From: Synechococcus sp. CBW1004
GTDB lineage: Bacteria > Cyanobacteriota > Cyanobacteriia > PCC-6307 > Cyanobiaceae
Assembly: GCF_015840715.1 (NCBI RefSeq)
Contig: NZ_CP060397.1
Location: forward strand, 2,066,686-2,130,685
Direction: 5' to 3'
DNA: 64,000 nt
Part shown: piece by piece, positions 36,682 through 45,065 of the stretch
Layout of the letters: every line of letters begins with the position of its first letter
Position numbering within the stretch: the first letter of the stretch is position 1
The notes under the pieces: model-generated
What the model was told of the DNA's origin: nothing
The model's database searches: none
Seen by the model: the letters and a program-made list of their open reading frames with translations, nothing else
Translations under genes and position numbers: made by a program

Positions 36682-37248
36682 TCAGACTTTTTCACTGGCC
36701 GGTGGCATGGTGAGCAGCAGCTCCTCGATCCTGTGGTGCAGGGATTCCAGCGGTGGGTCCTGCTGATCGGGGCCGAATGCCCGGATCAGCTGCGGTCCAC
36801 TGACATCGATCACCCAGTCACTGGGGATGCCGGCATTCCTGTAGAGGTGCCCTTTGGTCTGCAGATCAAAGGCGAGAGAGCTGTCCGACACTTCGATCAC
36901 CAGCACGGTGTCGGGGGCTTCTGGATGGGCGCTGAGATAGCCATGGCTGCGTTGCCGCACCAGGGCCAGGTCTGGCTCGGGTTCATCGCGCTCACCCAGA
37001 CAAAGCGGTGATTCCACCCACAGTTCCCAGGGACAGTCGGTCCGGGCCGCCAGCCAGAGCGTGATCAGCTGCGTCACCCGGTTCACCAGGACGCTGTGAC
37101 GCGTTCCCTTGGCGAGCACCGTCAGCACCTCGCCTGCGATGAGCTCCAGCCGCTGTTCCGGCACGGCCTCACAGAGCCGATGGAACTGCTCCACGGTGAA
37201 GCGGGCATGGGGCGCCTGCGGATCGGACGGGGAGGTGAGCCGTGTCAT
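36682..37248 (-). CDS. Uma2 family (DUF820) restriction-endonuclease-fold protein
   Basis: A 188-residue protein with the PD-(D/E)XK-like Uma2 pattern: FTVEQFHRLCEAVPEQRLEL, GEVLTVLAKGTRHSVLVNRV, PEPDLALVRQ, TVLVIEVSDSSLAFD, LQTKGHLYRNAGIPSDWVID. The conserved D, E and K residues are present. Uma2 proteins are abundant in cyanobacteria and of unsettled function. A direct repeat region lies upstream. Confidence 0.9.
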   Translation of the reverse strand: MTRLTSPSDPQAPHARFTVEQFHRLCEAVPEQRLELIAGEVLTVLAKGTRHSVLVNRVTQLITLWLAARTDCPWELWVESPLCLGERDEPEPDLALVRQRSHGYLSAHPEAPDTVLVIEVSDSSLAFDLQTKGHLYRNAGIPSDWVIDVSGPQLIRAFGPDQQDPPLESLHHRIEELLLTMPPASEKV

Positions 37249-37375
37249 CCGCCGGGCCCTGAAGGGAGGGTCTGAGGTGAGGAAGCCTGGCCCGACCAGA
37301 CGGATCGAAGCCCGGAGGCGCCCTCCGCCTCACCAGAAGGTTGCTTGAACCCCGAAGCGGTCATTGACCAGTCAT

Positions 37376-37507
37376 CGCCACCGAATCTCGGTGGAGGCGC
37401 AGCCATCCCCTCGTTTCCACCCCCAGGCGGGGCGGACGGAAGCCGTGCGGAGAGGCCTGGAGCGGGAGGCGTAGGCGGCCTGCGTTCCTCAGGAACGCCA
37501 GCCGCCG
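37376..37507 (+). repeat. 132-bp direct repeat, copy 1
   Basis: Begins with a hairpin CCACCGA-ATC-TCGGTGG and ends with the compound hairpin GGCGGC-CT-GCGTTCC-TCA-GGAACGC-CA-GCCGCC. It differs from copy 2 at 6 of 132 positions; three differences fall in the two hairpin loops (two in the ATC/GTT loop, one in the TCA/GCA loop), none in their stems. The central 60 bases, including TCGTTTCCACCCCCAGGCGG, are identical. Confidence 0.92.
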
Positions 37508-37657
37508 TAGGAGTGCTCTGGGCTCGACCCGCTGGTGCTGTGAGCCGTGCTGCCGGCTGGATCCGCGCGTTGGGGAAGATGAGCGTCGCTGCTGCCGTCC
37601 AGCCCAGCCGCTCGGCGACTGGGGCCACTGGCGGCGCAGGCATTCAGGTCAAGTGAA

Positions 37658-37789
37658 CGCCACCGAGTTTCGGTGGGGGCGAAGCCATCCCCTCGTTTCC
37701 ACCCCCAGGCGGGGCGGACGGAAGCCGTGCGGAGAGGCCTGGAGCGGGAGCCGTAGGCGGCCTGCGTTCCGCAGGAACGCCAGCCGCCG
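37658..37789 (+). repeat. 132-bp direct repeat, copy 2, with extra 3' arm
   Basis: About 95% identical to copy 1, offset by 282 bases. The loop sequences change (GTT for ATC, GCA for TCA) while both stems stay perfect. Unlike copy 1, it is followed by CCCGCTCCAGGCC (37796-37808), exactly complementary to GGCCTGGAGCGGG inside the repeat (37736-37748), so copy 2 can fold into a longer nested hairpin ending just before ndhF. Confidence 0.92.
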
Positions 37790-37820
37790 GAGGCCCCCGC
37801 TCCAGGCCCCGCCGGCAGCC

Positions 37821-39830
37821 TCAGCCCAGAACGCCGAACAGGGCCACCAGGGCGATCACGCCGCCGAACACGATCAGGGCATAGAACTGCACCCGGCCGG
37901 TCTCGAAGTACTTGAGGCCCTCGCCGCTGCCGAGGGTGAGCAGGCCGGTGAGGTTCACGACGCCGTCGACCACCTTGGAGTCGACATCGAGCACCTGACG
38001 GGCGATGCGGCGGCTGCCCTGCACGAACAGCTTGTCGTTGATCGCATCGAGATACCACTTGTTGGCCAGGAAGCGGTTGATCGCCGGGAAACGGCCCGCC
38101 ACCTCGGAGGCGAGGTCGATGCGGTGCAGAAGGTAAGCGAGCACTGCCACCGTGATCCCCACCAGAGAGATCGCCACAGAGGCGCCGGCCAGGGGCAGAA
38201 ATTCACTCCAGGAGAAGTGCTCCGCCATCTCGGTGGCTTCGTGGGGATCGATCAGGAAAGCGAAGCGGCTGTTCCAGGGGGTGCCCAGCAGGCCGATCAG
38301 CACCGAAGGCACGGCCAGCACCACCAGCGGCGTGGTCATCGACCAGCTGGATTCGTGCGGATGCTCGGCGTGGTGGTGCTCATGGCTCTCCTCCTCGGAG
38401 CCGGAACGGCCGGCCGCGGCCAGGAGCTGGGCCGCCATCGCCTTGTCATTGCCGCGGAAGTCCCCCTCGAACGTGAGGAAGTAGAGGCGGAACATGTAGA
38501 AGGCCGTCATCCCGGCGGTGACGAAGCCCATGCCCCACAGGAGGGGATAGGTGTTGAAGGCCTGGCCGAGGATCTCGTCCTTGCTCCAGAAGCCGGCCAG
38601 CGGCGGGATGCCGGCGATGGCGATGCAGCCGATCAGGAAGGTGATCGAGGTGATCGGCATCCAGCGGCGCAGACCGCCCATCAGACGCATGTCCTGGGCC
38701 AGCGCCGGTTCGTGGCCCACCACCTCCTCCATGGCGTGGATGACCGAGCCGGAACCGAGGAAGAGCATCGCCTTGAAGAAGGCGTGGGTGACGAGGTGGA
38801 ACATGCCGGCCACCGGGGCGCCGCAGCCCATCGCCAGCATCATGTACCCGAGCTGGCTGACGGTGCTGTAGGCCAGGCCCTTCTTGAGGTCCATCTGGGT
38901 GAGCGCGATCGAGGCTCCCAGGAATAGGGTGATCGTGCCGATCACTGCGATCGTGGTCTGCACCACGGAGAAGGGCTCGTACACCGGCTGCAGGCGCGCC
39001 ACCAGGAAGACGCCGGCGGCCACCATCGTGGCGGCGTGGATCAGGGCCGAGATCGGTGTGGGGCCCTCCATGGCGTCGGGCAGCCACACGTGCAGTGGGA
39101 ACTGGGCTGATTTCGCCATCGGGCCCATGAACACCAGCAGGCACAGCAGCACGGCGACACCGTTGCTGAGGGTTCCTCCGGCCACGGCATCGCTCAGGCG
39201 TGCGCCGATCTCCTCGAAGCCGAAGCTGCCGGTGGCCCAGAACAGGCCCAGGATCCCCAGCAGCAGGCCGAAGTCACCGACCCGGTTGACCACGAAGGCC
39301 TTCTGGGCTGCGTGGGCGGCGCCGTCGCGGTCGTACCAGAAGCCCACCAGCAGGTAGGAGCACATGCCCACCAGCTCCCAGAAGACGTAGATCTCGAGAA
39401 GATTCGGCGAGATGATCAGCCCCAGCATCGAACTGCTGAACAGGGCCAGATAGGTGAAGAAGCGCACATAGCCCTTGTCGTGGGCCATGTAGCCATGGGA
39501 ATAGACCATCACCAGCAGGGCGATGGTGGTGACCAGCGAGAGCATCACCGCGCCGAGGGCATCCACACGGAAGCCCATCGGCAGGTTGAACGTGCCGGCG
39601 CTGGCCCAGTTGAACAGCACCTCGGTCATGCCCGCTCCGGCGATCTGCTCAGCGAGCACTGCGTAGCTGAGAACCGCCGAGGCGCCGACGCAGCTGATCA
39701 GCAGCAGCGCGACGGGGCGACGCAGACGGTTGACCGTGCGGTTGAAGCTGATCAGCCCCAGGCCGGAGATGCAGGCTCCCAGAAGGGGGAGCACCGGAAT
39801 CAACCAGGCAAGTTCGGCGGCGGCGGGCAT
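37821..39830 (-). CDS. ndhF: NDH-1 subunit F (NuoL homologue)
   Basis: A 669-residue large antiporter-like subunit with the lateral helix. Signatures: WELVGMCSYLLVGFWYDRD, FPLHVWLPDAMEGPTPISAL, DLKKGLAYSTVSQLGYMMLA and LAGFWSKDEIL. A His/Glu-rich loop (EEESHEHHHAEHPHESSW) precedes the C-terminal helices. The ATG at 39830 (MPAAAELAWLIP) starts the first helix; an upstream in-frame start would add an Arg/Pro-rich leader and is less likely. Downstream is the repeat-rich intergenic tract. Confidence 0.96.
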   Translation of the reverse strand: MPAAAELAWLIPVLPLLGACISGLGLISFNRTVNRLRRPVALLLISCVGASAVLSYAVLAEQIAGAGMTEVLFNWASAGTFNLPMGFRVDALGAVMLSLVTTIALLVMVYSHGYMAHDKGYVRFFTYLALFSSSMLGLIISPNLLEIYVFWELVGMCSYLLVGFWYDRDGAAHAAQKAFVVNRVGDFGLLLGILGLFWATGSFGFEEIGARLSDAVAGGTLSNGVAVLLCLLVFMGPMAKSAQFPLHVWLPDAMEGPTPISALIHAATMVAAGVFLVARLQPVYEPFSVVQTTIAVIGTITLFLGASIALTQMDLKKGLAYSTVSQLGYMMLAMGCGAPVAGMFHLVTHAFFKAMLFLGSGSVIHAMEEVVGHEPALAQDMRLMGGLRRWMPITSITFLIGCIAIAGIPPLAGFWSKDEILGQAFNTYPLLWGMGFVTAGMTAFYMFRLYFLTFEGDFRGNDKAMAAQLLAAAGRSGSEEESHEHHHAEHPHESSWSMTTPLVVLAVPSVLIGLLGTPWNSRFAFLIDPHEATEMAEHFSWSEFLPLAGASVAISLVGITVAVLAYLLHRIDLASEVAGRFPAINRFLANKWYLDAINDKLFVQGSRRIARQVLDVDSKVVDGVVNLTGLLTLGSGEGLKYFETGRVQFYALIVFGGVIALVALFGVLG

Positions 39831-40058
39831 CCGGCGAGGCTCCCTTGGGGGCGGTTCCGGCCGAGTGTAGGCAGCTCTCCCGCCGTGCTTGGTCGCCGGT
39901 GTTCGACCAGGGATCACCGGGGCCTGTCGCCGATGTCCTGGCGATGGCCCGGCGCCCTCCTCACCCGGGTTCCAGCTCGCGGGCGATGGGAGACCTTCAG
40001 GCGAGGCCGGCGGCGGCGGAGGCGAGGCCCGAGACCGCGTCGTTCAGGACGATGGTTC

Positions 40059-40844
40059 TCAGCCCAGCCAGTGCGCCAGGCCTGTGCGCGAAAAGGCCGT
40101 GGCGCCGACGCCGATGTAGCGGTGCGCCCACCAGAACACCCCCACGGCGATGGCGATTCCCAGCTGCGCCGGGCGCAGGAACTCGCTCCACATCAGCTGC
40201 TGCCGGCCATCGAGCACCGCCTGGAAGGGGATCACCGAGGTGCTCGCCCTGAGCTCCTCGAAGGCCGCGCCGAAGCGGTTGCGCAGACGCCGGTCGCCAT
40301 TCCAGACGGCGAACAGGTGGTGGCCGATCAGGCCGATACAGGCTGCCACCATGAAGCTGCTGCCGATCCAGAGCAGATGGGTGGCGCACCAGAGGATCTG
40401 GCCGACCGCCTGGGGATGGCGGCTGACGCGGATGATGCCGGTGGCGTAAAGGCGCACCTGCGGTCTGAGCACGGCCGGGATCTCCAGCAGGTTGTAGGTG
40501 GCCGGGTAGAGGAACAGAAAGCTGATCGCCGTGCCCCCCCACACCAGCGGAATGATCCAGGGCTGGTCCTGCAAGTTCCAGAGCCGCACGCCGTCGTAGC
40601 GGTGCTGCAGGAAATAGCCGATCACCACCACCGCGGCCGGGATGCTGACGGTGGCGAACAGCAGCCGCCAGGCGCGCGCACCGATCCGCTCCTCACCCCA
40701 CACCCGCAGCGAGGCCCCGCCGCTGTGGAGCACGGCGAAGGCCAGCAGAAGCAGCAGCATCACCAGGCTGCTGTGGTGGTCGGCACCGGCCCAGGCCGGG
40801 GCGGCGTCGCCTCCGGCGGTGGCGGGAAGGCTGCTGAGGGCCAT
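40059..40844 (-). CDS. NnrU / Z-ISO family membrane protein
   Basis: A 261-residue polytopic protein with the NnrU family pattern: LLLLLAFAVLHSGGASLRVW, YATGIIRVSRHPQAVGQILW, ATHLLWIGSSFM and GLIGHHLFAVWNGDRRLR. The His pairs match residues proposed to bind haem in plant 15-cis-zeta-carotene isomerase (Z-ISO), the eukaryotic homologue. Proximity to crtP and crtB fits a role in carotenoid isomerisation, but that is an inference. It is divergent from rbcR. Confidence 0.86.
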   Translation of the reverse strand: MALSSLPATAGGDAAPAWAGADHHSSLVMLLLLLAFAVLHSGGASLRVWGEERIGARAWRLLFATVSIPAAVVVIGYFLQHRYDGVRLWNLQDQPWIIPLVWGGTAISFLFLYPATYNLLEIPAVLRPQVRLYATGIIRVSRHPQAVGQILWCATHLLWIGSSFMVAACIGLIGHHLFAVWNGDRRLRNRFGAAFEELRASTSVIPFQAVLDGRQQLMWSEFLRPAQLGIAIAVGVFWWAHRYIGVGATAFSRTGLAHWLG

Positions 40845-40999
40845 GCGGCGGGAAGGGACTGTGAAGCGGGATTCTCGCCACCGGTCGCTCCCCCTAGAGT
40901 CCCTGTCTCTCGGACCCTCCTCGCCGCGGCCAGGCTCCTCGAGCGCGAGGAGCCGCGGCGTCCTGCCCTTCTCCCCAATCCTGTGGCGCGAGCCATTCC

Positions 41000-41971
41000 A
41001 TGGCGGATCTGCCCTTCACCCTCGATCAGCTGCGCATCCTGCGGGCCATTGCCAGCGAGGGCAGCTTCAAGAAGGCCGCTGACAGCCTCTATGTGACCCA
41101 GCCGGCGGTGAGCCTGCAGATCCAGAACCTGGAGAAGCAGCTCAGTGTGTCGCTGTTCGACCGCGGCGGCCGCAAGGCCCAGCTCACCGAGGCCGGTCAC
41201 CTGCTGCTCAGCTACTGCGACCGCATCCTCAGCCAGTGCCAGGAGGCCTGCCGCGCCCTGGAGGACCTGCACAACCTGCGCGGCGGTTCGCTGATCGTCG
41301 GCGCCAGCCAGACCACCGGCACCTATCTGATGCCGCGGATGATCGGCCTGTTCCGGCAGAAGTATCCGGATGTGGCCGTGCAGCTGCAGGTGCACAGCAC
41401 CCGCCGCACCGCCTGGAGCGTGGCCAATGGCCAGGTGGATCTGGCGATCATCGGCGGCGAGCTGCCCGCCGATCTCAACGATCTGCTGCAGGTGGTGCCC
41501 TACGCCAACGACGAGCTGGCCCTGGTGCTGCCGCCCAAGCATCCGCTGGCCCGCCTGCCCGAGCTCACCAAGGACGACCTGTACCGGCTCGGCTTCGTCT
41601 GCCTCGATGCCCAGTCAACGACACGCAAGATGGTCGACCAGCTGCTCAGCCGCTCGAAGCTGGATGTGGGCCGCCTCAAGATCGAGATGGAGCTCAACTC
41701 CTTCGAGGCGATCAAGAACGCCGTCCAGGCCGGCCTCGGTGCCGCCTTCCTGCCCGTGGTGTCGATCGAGCGTGAGCTCACCGCCGGCAGCCTGCACCGG
41801 CCCCAGCTGGTGGATCTGCTGGTGCGGCGCCAGCTGAAGCTGATCACGCACCCCGCCCGCTACTGCTCCAGGGCCTCCGAGGCCTTCCGCCGAGAGGTGC
41901 TGCCGGTGTTCGCCAGTCCCGACAGCCCCTTGCGTCAGGTGCCGGTCCGGGCGGAGGCGGCGACCGCCTGA
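41000..41971 (+). CDS. rbcR: LysR-type RuBisCO/carbon regulator RbcR
   Basis: A 323-residue LysR regulator. The HTH ([40 protein letters not shown]) and effector domain ([39 protein letters not shown]) are nearly canonical for RbcR/ycf30, which activates the RuBisCO/carboxysome genes. Its position next to nnrU and ndhF is the usual picocyanobacterial arrangement. Start ATG 41000. Confidence 0.93.
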   Translation: MADLPFTLDQLRILRAIASEGSFKKAADSLYVTQPAVSLQIQNLEKQLSVSLFDRGGRKAQLTEAGHLLLSYCDRILSQCQEACRALEDLHNLRGGSLIVGASQTTGTYLMPRMIGLFRQKYPDVAVQLQVHSTRRTAWSVANGQVDLAIIGGELPADLNDLLQVVPYANDELALVLPPKHPLARLPELTKDDLYRLGFVCLDAQSTTRKMVDQLLSRSKLDVGRLKIEMELNSFEAIKNAVQAGLGAAFLPVVSIERELTAGSLHRPQLVDLLVRRQLKLITHPARYCSRASEAFRREVLPVFASPDSPLRQVPVRAEAATA

Positions 41972-42160
41972 CGCCTGCGCGATGGAGGCGGCAGGCCGCT
42001 GGATTGCAGCATCCCGGGAACAGGGTGCCCCGCACCGCCGGTTGTCAGGCCGCCATGGCTGCAATGTCAAGGCGGCCGAAGGAGATTGCAGACTTTGCAG
42101 GGCCAAGGCAGTGCCCCGCTGCCACCGGCAGCTGGGCTGCGGCTGCGGGGCGCCTGGCGA

Positions 42161-42884
42161 TCAGTTGCAGTTCGAGGGGTTGGCGTAGGTGAACGACTGA
42201 TAGCGGTTGAGGATGGTGCGCACATCCACGCAGCTGCGACCGCGTTTCCAGAAGGAGTCTTCGCCGTTCTCCCGCGGATTCGTGCGGATGTAGGTGTAAC
42301 CAGCGCCGGTCAGGCGGCTCTCCACATAGCCCGGATCACTGCCGATCAGATTCTGGAATTCCGCCACGGGTTGGCCTACGCCAGCCACCGGCGCACTGGC
42401 AGGTTTGCCACCACCCAGCAGGGAACCGATCAGAGCACCCACCGCCGCTCCTGCCAGGGTCGATCCAGTGGCTGTGCTGGGGTGGTCGTCGAACTGGGCA
42501 TTGGGATTGGTCACCACATCGGTCTTGACCGACAGCCGGGTGGTGGTGCTGCCGTCATTCCAGGTGAACACCCCCTTGCTGCCGTGGTCTTCGTACAGCA
42601 CATTCTGTCCAATTCCATAGGTGGTTTCCACATGCAGCTGCTGGCGGCCGGGGCCGGAGAAGCGGAAGTGGTTGCCGTTGTCAAGATCAATAACAAAAAA
42701 CCGTTGTCGGGCCATTCTGCTTTTGCTTTACCGTGCAGTAGCCGTTGAAGGCCTCGTAGCCGTTCTGCTTCAGTGAGCAGCGGCCATTGGCGCGCGCCAC
42801 AGTGTCGGCCAGGGCGGCTGATGCAAAGAGGCCGTGAGCCAACAATGCGGCCGGCAGTATCGCAAGTCCGCGTTTGAAAGACAT
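42161..42884 (-). pseudogene. Secreted glycine-zipper protein, frameshifted at a homopolymer
   Basis: A signal peptide (about residues 1-27, GLAILPAALLAHGLFASAALA) and Cys-containing segment (NGRCSLKQNGYEAFNGYCTV) are in one frame from ATG 42884 and run into KQNGPTTVF. There a run of six T on the coding strand (A6 at 42695-42700) breaks the frame. Without one T the reading continues as VIDLDNGNHFRFSGPGRQQL, TTTRLSVKTDVVTNPN, the glycine zipper STLAGAAVGALIGSLLGGG and CVDVRTILNRYQSFTY. The intact protein would be about 240 residues. It may be sequencing error, pseudogene or slippage-controlled. No function is known. Confidence 0.75.
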
Positions 42885-43074
42885 TGATTTCCACTGTGAA
42901 TCTTGGCGATTCTGACAGGTGCCTGCTGGGTTGGCAACCGGACCTTGGTCAATGGATTGATTTCTCAATCCAGACAGTCGCTGCCAGCCCATTTCTTCGC
43001 TGTGAGCGATTGAAGCCGCGGCCCGGATGTTGACGGTCGTCATGGCCTGTGTCCAGGCATTCCGTTGTGGTCAG

Positions 43075-43103
43075 TCAGAACTTGTGTAGGCATTCAGAAC
43101 TTG
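43075..43103. repeat. Direct repeat TCAGAACTTG, 19-bp period
   Basis: Two exact TCAGAACTTG copies (43075-43084 and 43094-43103) lie upstream of the frameshifted secreted gene, about 190 bases before its ATG. The spacing, nearly two helical turns, would suit a regulator binding site; the regulator is not known. The rest of 42885-43145 shows no gene. Confidence 0.5.
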
Positions 43104-43145
43104 CCAGGAAGGGCTGGGCCCGACCTGCTCTCCACGGTGCGGTGC

Positions 43146-43370
43146 TCACCTGCGTTTGCAGGAGGTCAAGACGAACACAGCCGAAGACCCGAGCATCGCT
43201 GCGCCAGCCAGATACCCAAGGGGAATCAGCACGAAAGGCTCCCGCAGCACCCCCTTCGCATCGATGGACGTCGGGCAGGCTGACCAGCCAATCCAGGCTG
43301 CCAGGAGAAATCCGGCCGAAGAGCAACTGATGGCCAGGGCACCGGTGCGGATGGCCTGCTGGTGCTTCAT
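43146..43370 (-). CDS. Small two-helix membrane protein
   Basis: A 74-residue protein with an N-terminal helix (ALAISCSSAGFLLAAWIGW) and a second (LIPLGYLAGAAMLGSSAVFVL), ending CKRR. Three cysteines are present. Unrecognised family. It lies between two secreted proteins on the same strand. Confidence 0.6.
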   Translation of the reverse strand: MKHQQAIRTGALAISCSSAGFLLAAWIGWSACPTSIDAKGVLREPFVLIPLGYLAGAAMLGSSAVFVLTSCKRR

Positions 43371-43545
43371 GGTTCAACGGCTCCGGGCAGATGGCTTCGC
43401 ATGCATGGTTCCTGCTGCGAGGGCCAAAAGGAGCGCATGGGAATGGAACCCGGCGGCCATGACGGCCCATCGCTCCGATCGGGTGAACACCAGACAGGTT
43501 GAGGACGTCAACAGCGAGCACGCCCAGCAGCTTCTGGGCTCGCCT

Positions 43546-44145
43546 CTACTCCCCGTCACCGAGGAAGATCAGGGAATCTCGATGCACCCACAGCACCCTG
43601 CCGCTCTGGCCGGGGTAGCCCACCCGACACCAGGTGCCCTGGCTGTTTTCGGTGCATTCCAGCTTGTCGAGCGTTTCGCCCGAGACGCCCATCCCCGCGA
43701 TCGCCGCGCCGTGGTTCGGCTTCGCATAGAGAGTCACGGTGGACTGGCCATGGCCGTTCAGTTTCACCTTGCTGTGGAAACTGTGGTTCACGGCCGGTGC
43801 TGCCGCACTCTTCACATTGGAGACGGAAATCCTGTTGCCGTTTCCGGTCTGCTCGGTGAGCGTGAAGCTGCGGTGGCCGCTCATCAGCCAGATTCGGCCC
43901 TGTTCGTCCCGCATCCGGCGGTTGTCGGTGGTGGGGGGGGCGGCCGGCACGAAGCGGTAGATCGCACTGCCGCTGAAGCGGATCTCGAATCCCCCTTGGC
44001 TCCAGGGCTGGATCAGGCAGGACTGCTTCCTGTCGTTCAGCCAGCAGTCAACGTTCTCGGCAGCGGCGGCTGGCTGTGCAAGCGATGCGCCACCAATGAA
44101 ACTGGCCGTGACCGCAGCCGCGGCGACGAAACGATGGCATTGCAA
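43546..44145 (-). CDS. Secreted protein with C-terminal SH3-like (SH3b) segment
   Basis: A 199-residue protein with a signal peptide (about residues 6-29, FVAAAAVTASFIGGASLAQP) and a mature domain with Cys pairs (CWLNDRKQSC). The C-terminus KLECTENSQGTWCRVGYPGQ then SGRVLWVHRDSL follows a bacterial SH3 pattern. Role unknown, possibly cell-wall or protein binding. It lies in an accessory block with other secreted proteins. Confidence 0.72.
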   Translation of the reverse strand: MQCHRFVAAAAVTASFIGGASLAQPAAAAENVDCWLNDRKQSCLIQPWSQGGFEIRFSGSAIYRFVPAAPPTTDNRRMRDEQGRIWLMSGHRSFTLTEQTGNGNRISVSNVKSAAAPAVNHSFHSKVKLNGHGQSTVTLYAKPNHGAAIAGMGVSGETLDKLECTENSQGTWCRVGYPGQSGRVLWVHRDSLIFLGDGE

Positions 44146-44501
44146 GACAGGTTCACCTCAGGAATCTTTTGATGGCATCAGGGCTGATGCACCTCAGAGC
44201 GGAGTTTAGATCCACCCGTGTCATGTCCCCACCAGGTTGTCCATCGAAGGCATGGGCACGGACGCCCCGAATGGGTTTCGGTGCTCAGGCGAGGCGTCGG
44301 CGTATCTCCGATCGGGCGCCATGGATCCTGGTTGGTATCCACTGACGAAACGCTGAGCCCTCCTCGACAGGTGCTGTGCCTTCGCCAAGCTGCACGGTGC
44401 CGATCCGACTCGACTGCATGCATGCCACCGGCCCAGCCTGGCGATCCCTCCACACCGTGGCGTCATTGGCTGAGTGCAACGGAGAGCGTTGTGGTGGCCC
44501 C
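44146..44501. other. Intergenic region without clear gene
   Basis: Divergent promoters for the SH3-like gene (minus) and the membrane-protein gene (plus) must be here. The downstream gene frame is open back to 44376, so part may be coding if an upstream GTG (44376) or ATG (44418) is used. No strong promoter match or structured element was seen. Confidence 0.5.
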
Positions 44502-45065
44502 GTGATCCTGGCAGGGTTGGTGCTGGGGCTGGGGGTGGTGCAACTGGCCAGCGGACCCCTGGCCCAGACCAGCCGTTTCAGCCTCGAGTTGCTGATCCTC
44601 CTGGTGCTGCGGCTGGTGGGTCCGATGCTGCTGGCGCTGCTGGCGTTGGCGTTGCTGTTGCCGCGCTGGCTGGAGCGGGTGCAGCGTCTGGGGACGGAGG
44701 CCTGGCGAACATCGACCCCTGCCGCCGCCGTGGTCGGAGCTCTGCTGATGCTTCTGTTCTTTGTCGCCGCGATGTGCGGTGGGGTGCTGGCCAGTCCCCG
44801 CGCCGATCTGGCGGGCGAAATCCGGGATCTCCTGCGGGGGGTTCTGCTGCTCGATCTGAGCCGCGCCTGCCTGCGCGCCGGTGTGTTTCTGGGCCTGGTG
44901 TGCTTCTGGAGCCAGTGGCGCATGGCCCTTGGCTTGCGTCTTGAGCGCGATCCTGGGCTGCTGGTGAGCGATCAGCTGGCGGAGGGTCTGGTGCTGCTGC
45001 TGCTGATGAAGCTGGTCTGGATCACAGTTCTCGACCCCTTGACTCTGACCGCCAGCCCCCAATGA
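44502..45065 (+). CDS. Polytopic membrane protein upstream of MCE protein
   Basis: About 187 residues with four or more leucine-rich helices (LAGLVLGLGVVQLASGPLAQ, VVGALLMLLFFVAAMCGGVL, AGVFLGLVCFWSQWRMALG). Family not recognised. GTG 44502 places a helix at the N-terminus; earlier starts at 44376 and 44418 are possible and would add a Cys-containing leader. The last four bases overlap the downstream MCE gene (ATGA), so it is probably a membrane partner of that protein. Confidence 0.65.
   Translation: MILAGLVLGLGVVQLASGPLAQTSRFSLELLILLVLRLVGPMLLALLALALLLPRWLERVQRLGTEAWRTSTPAAAVVGALLMLLFFVAAMCGGVLASPRADLAGEIRDLLRGVLLLDLSRACLRAGVFLGLVCFWSQWRMALGLRLERDPGLLVSDQLAEGLVLLLLMKLVWITVLDPLTLTASPQ

Noticed and set aside
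37400-37500. Resemblance to the glutamine (glnA) riboswitch: GACGGAAG and GGAACGC blocks in the direct repeats
   Set aside because: The spacing is too long, GCGTTCC pairs locally rather than closing the aptamer, and no same-strand gene follows within 3 kb.
37376-37820. Retron-like msr/msd because of inverted repeats
   Set aside because: No reverse transcriptase gene lies nearby, and the repeats are direct copies, not a1/a2 arms around a coding locus.
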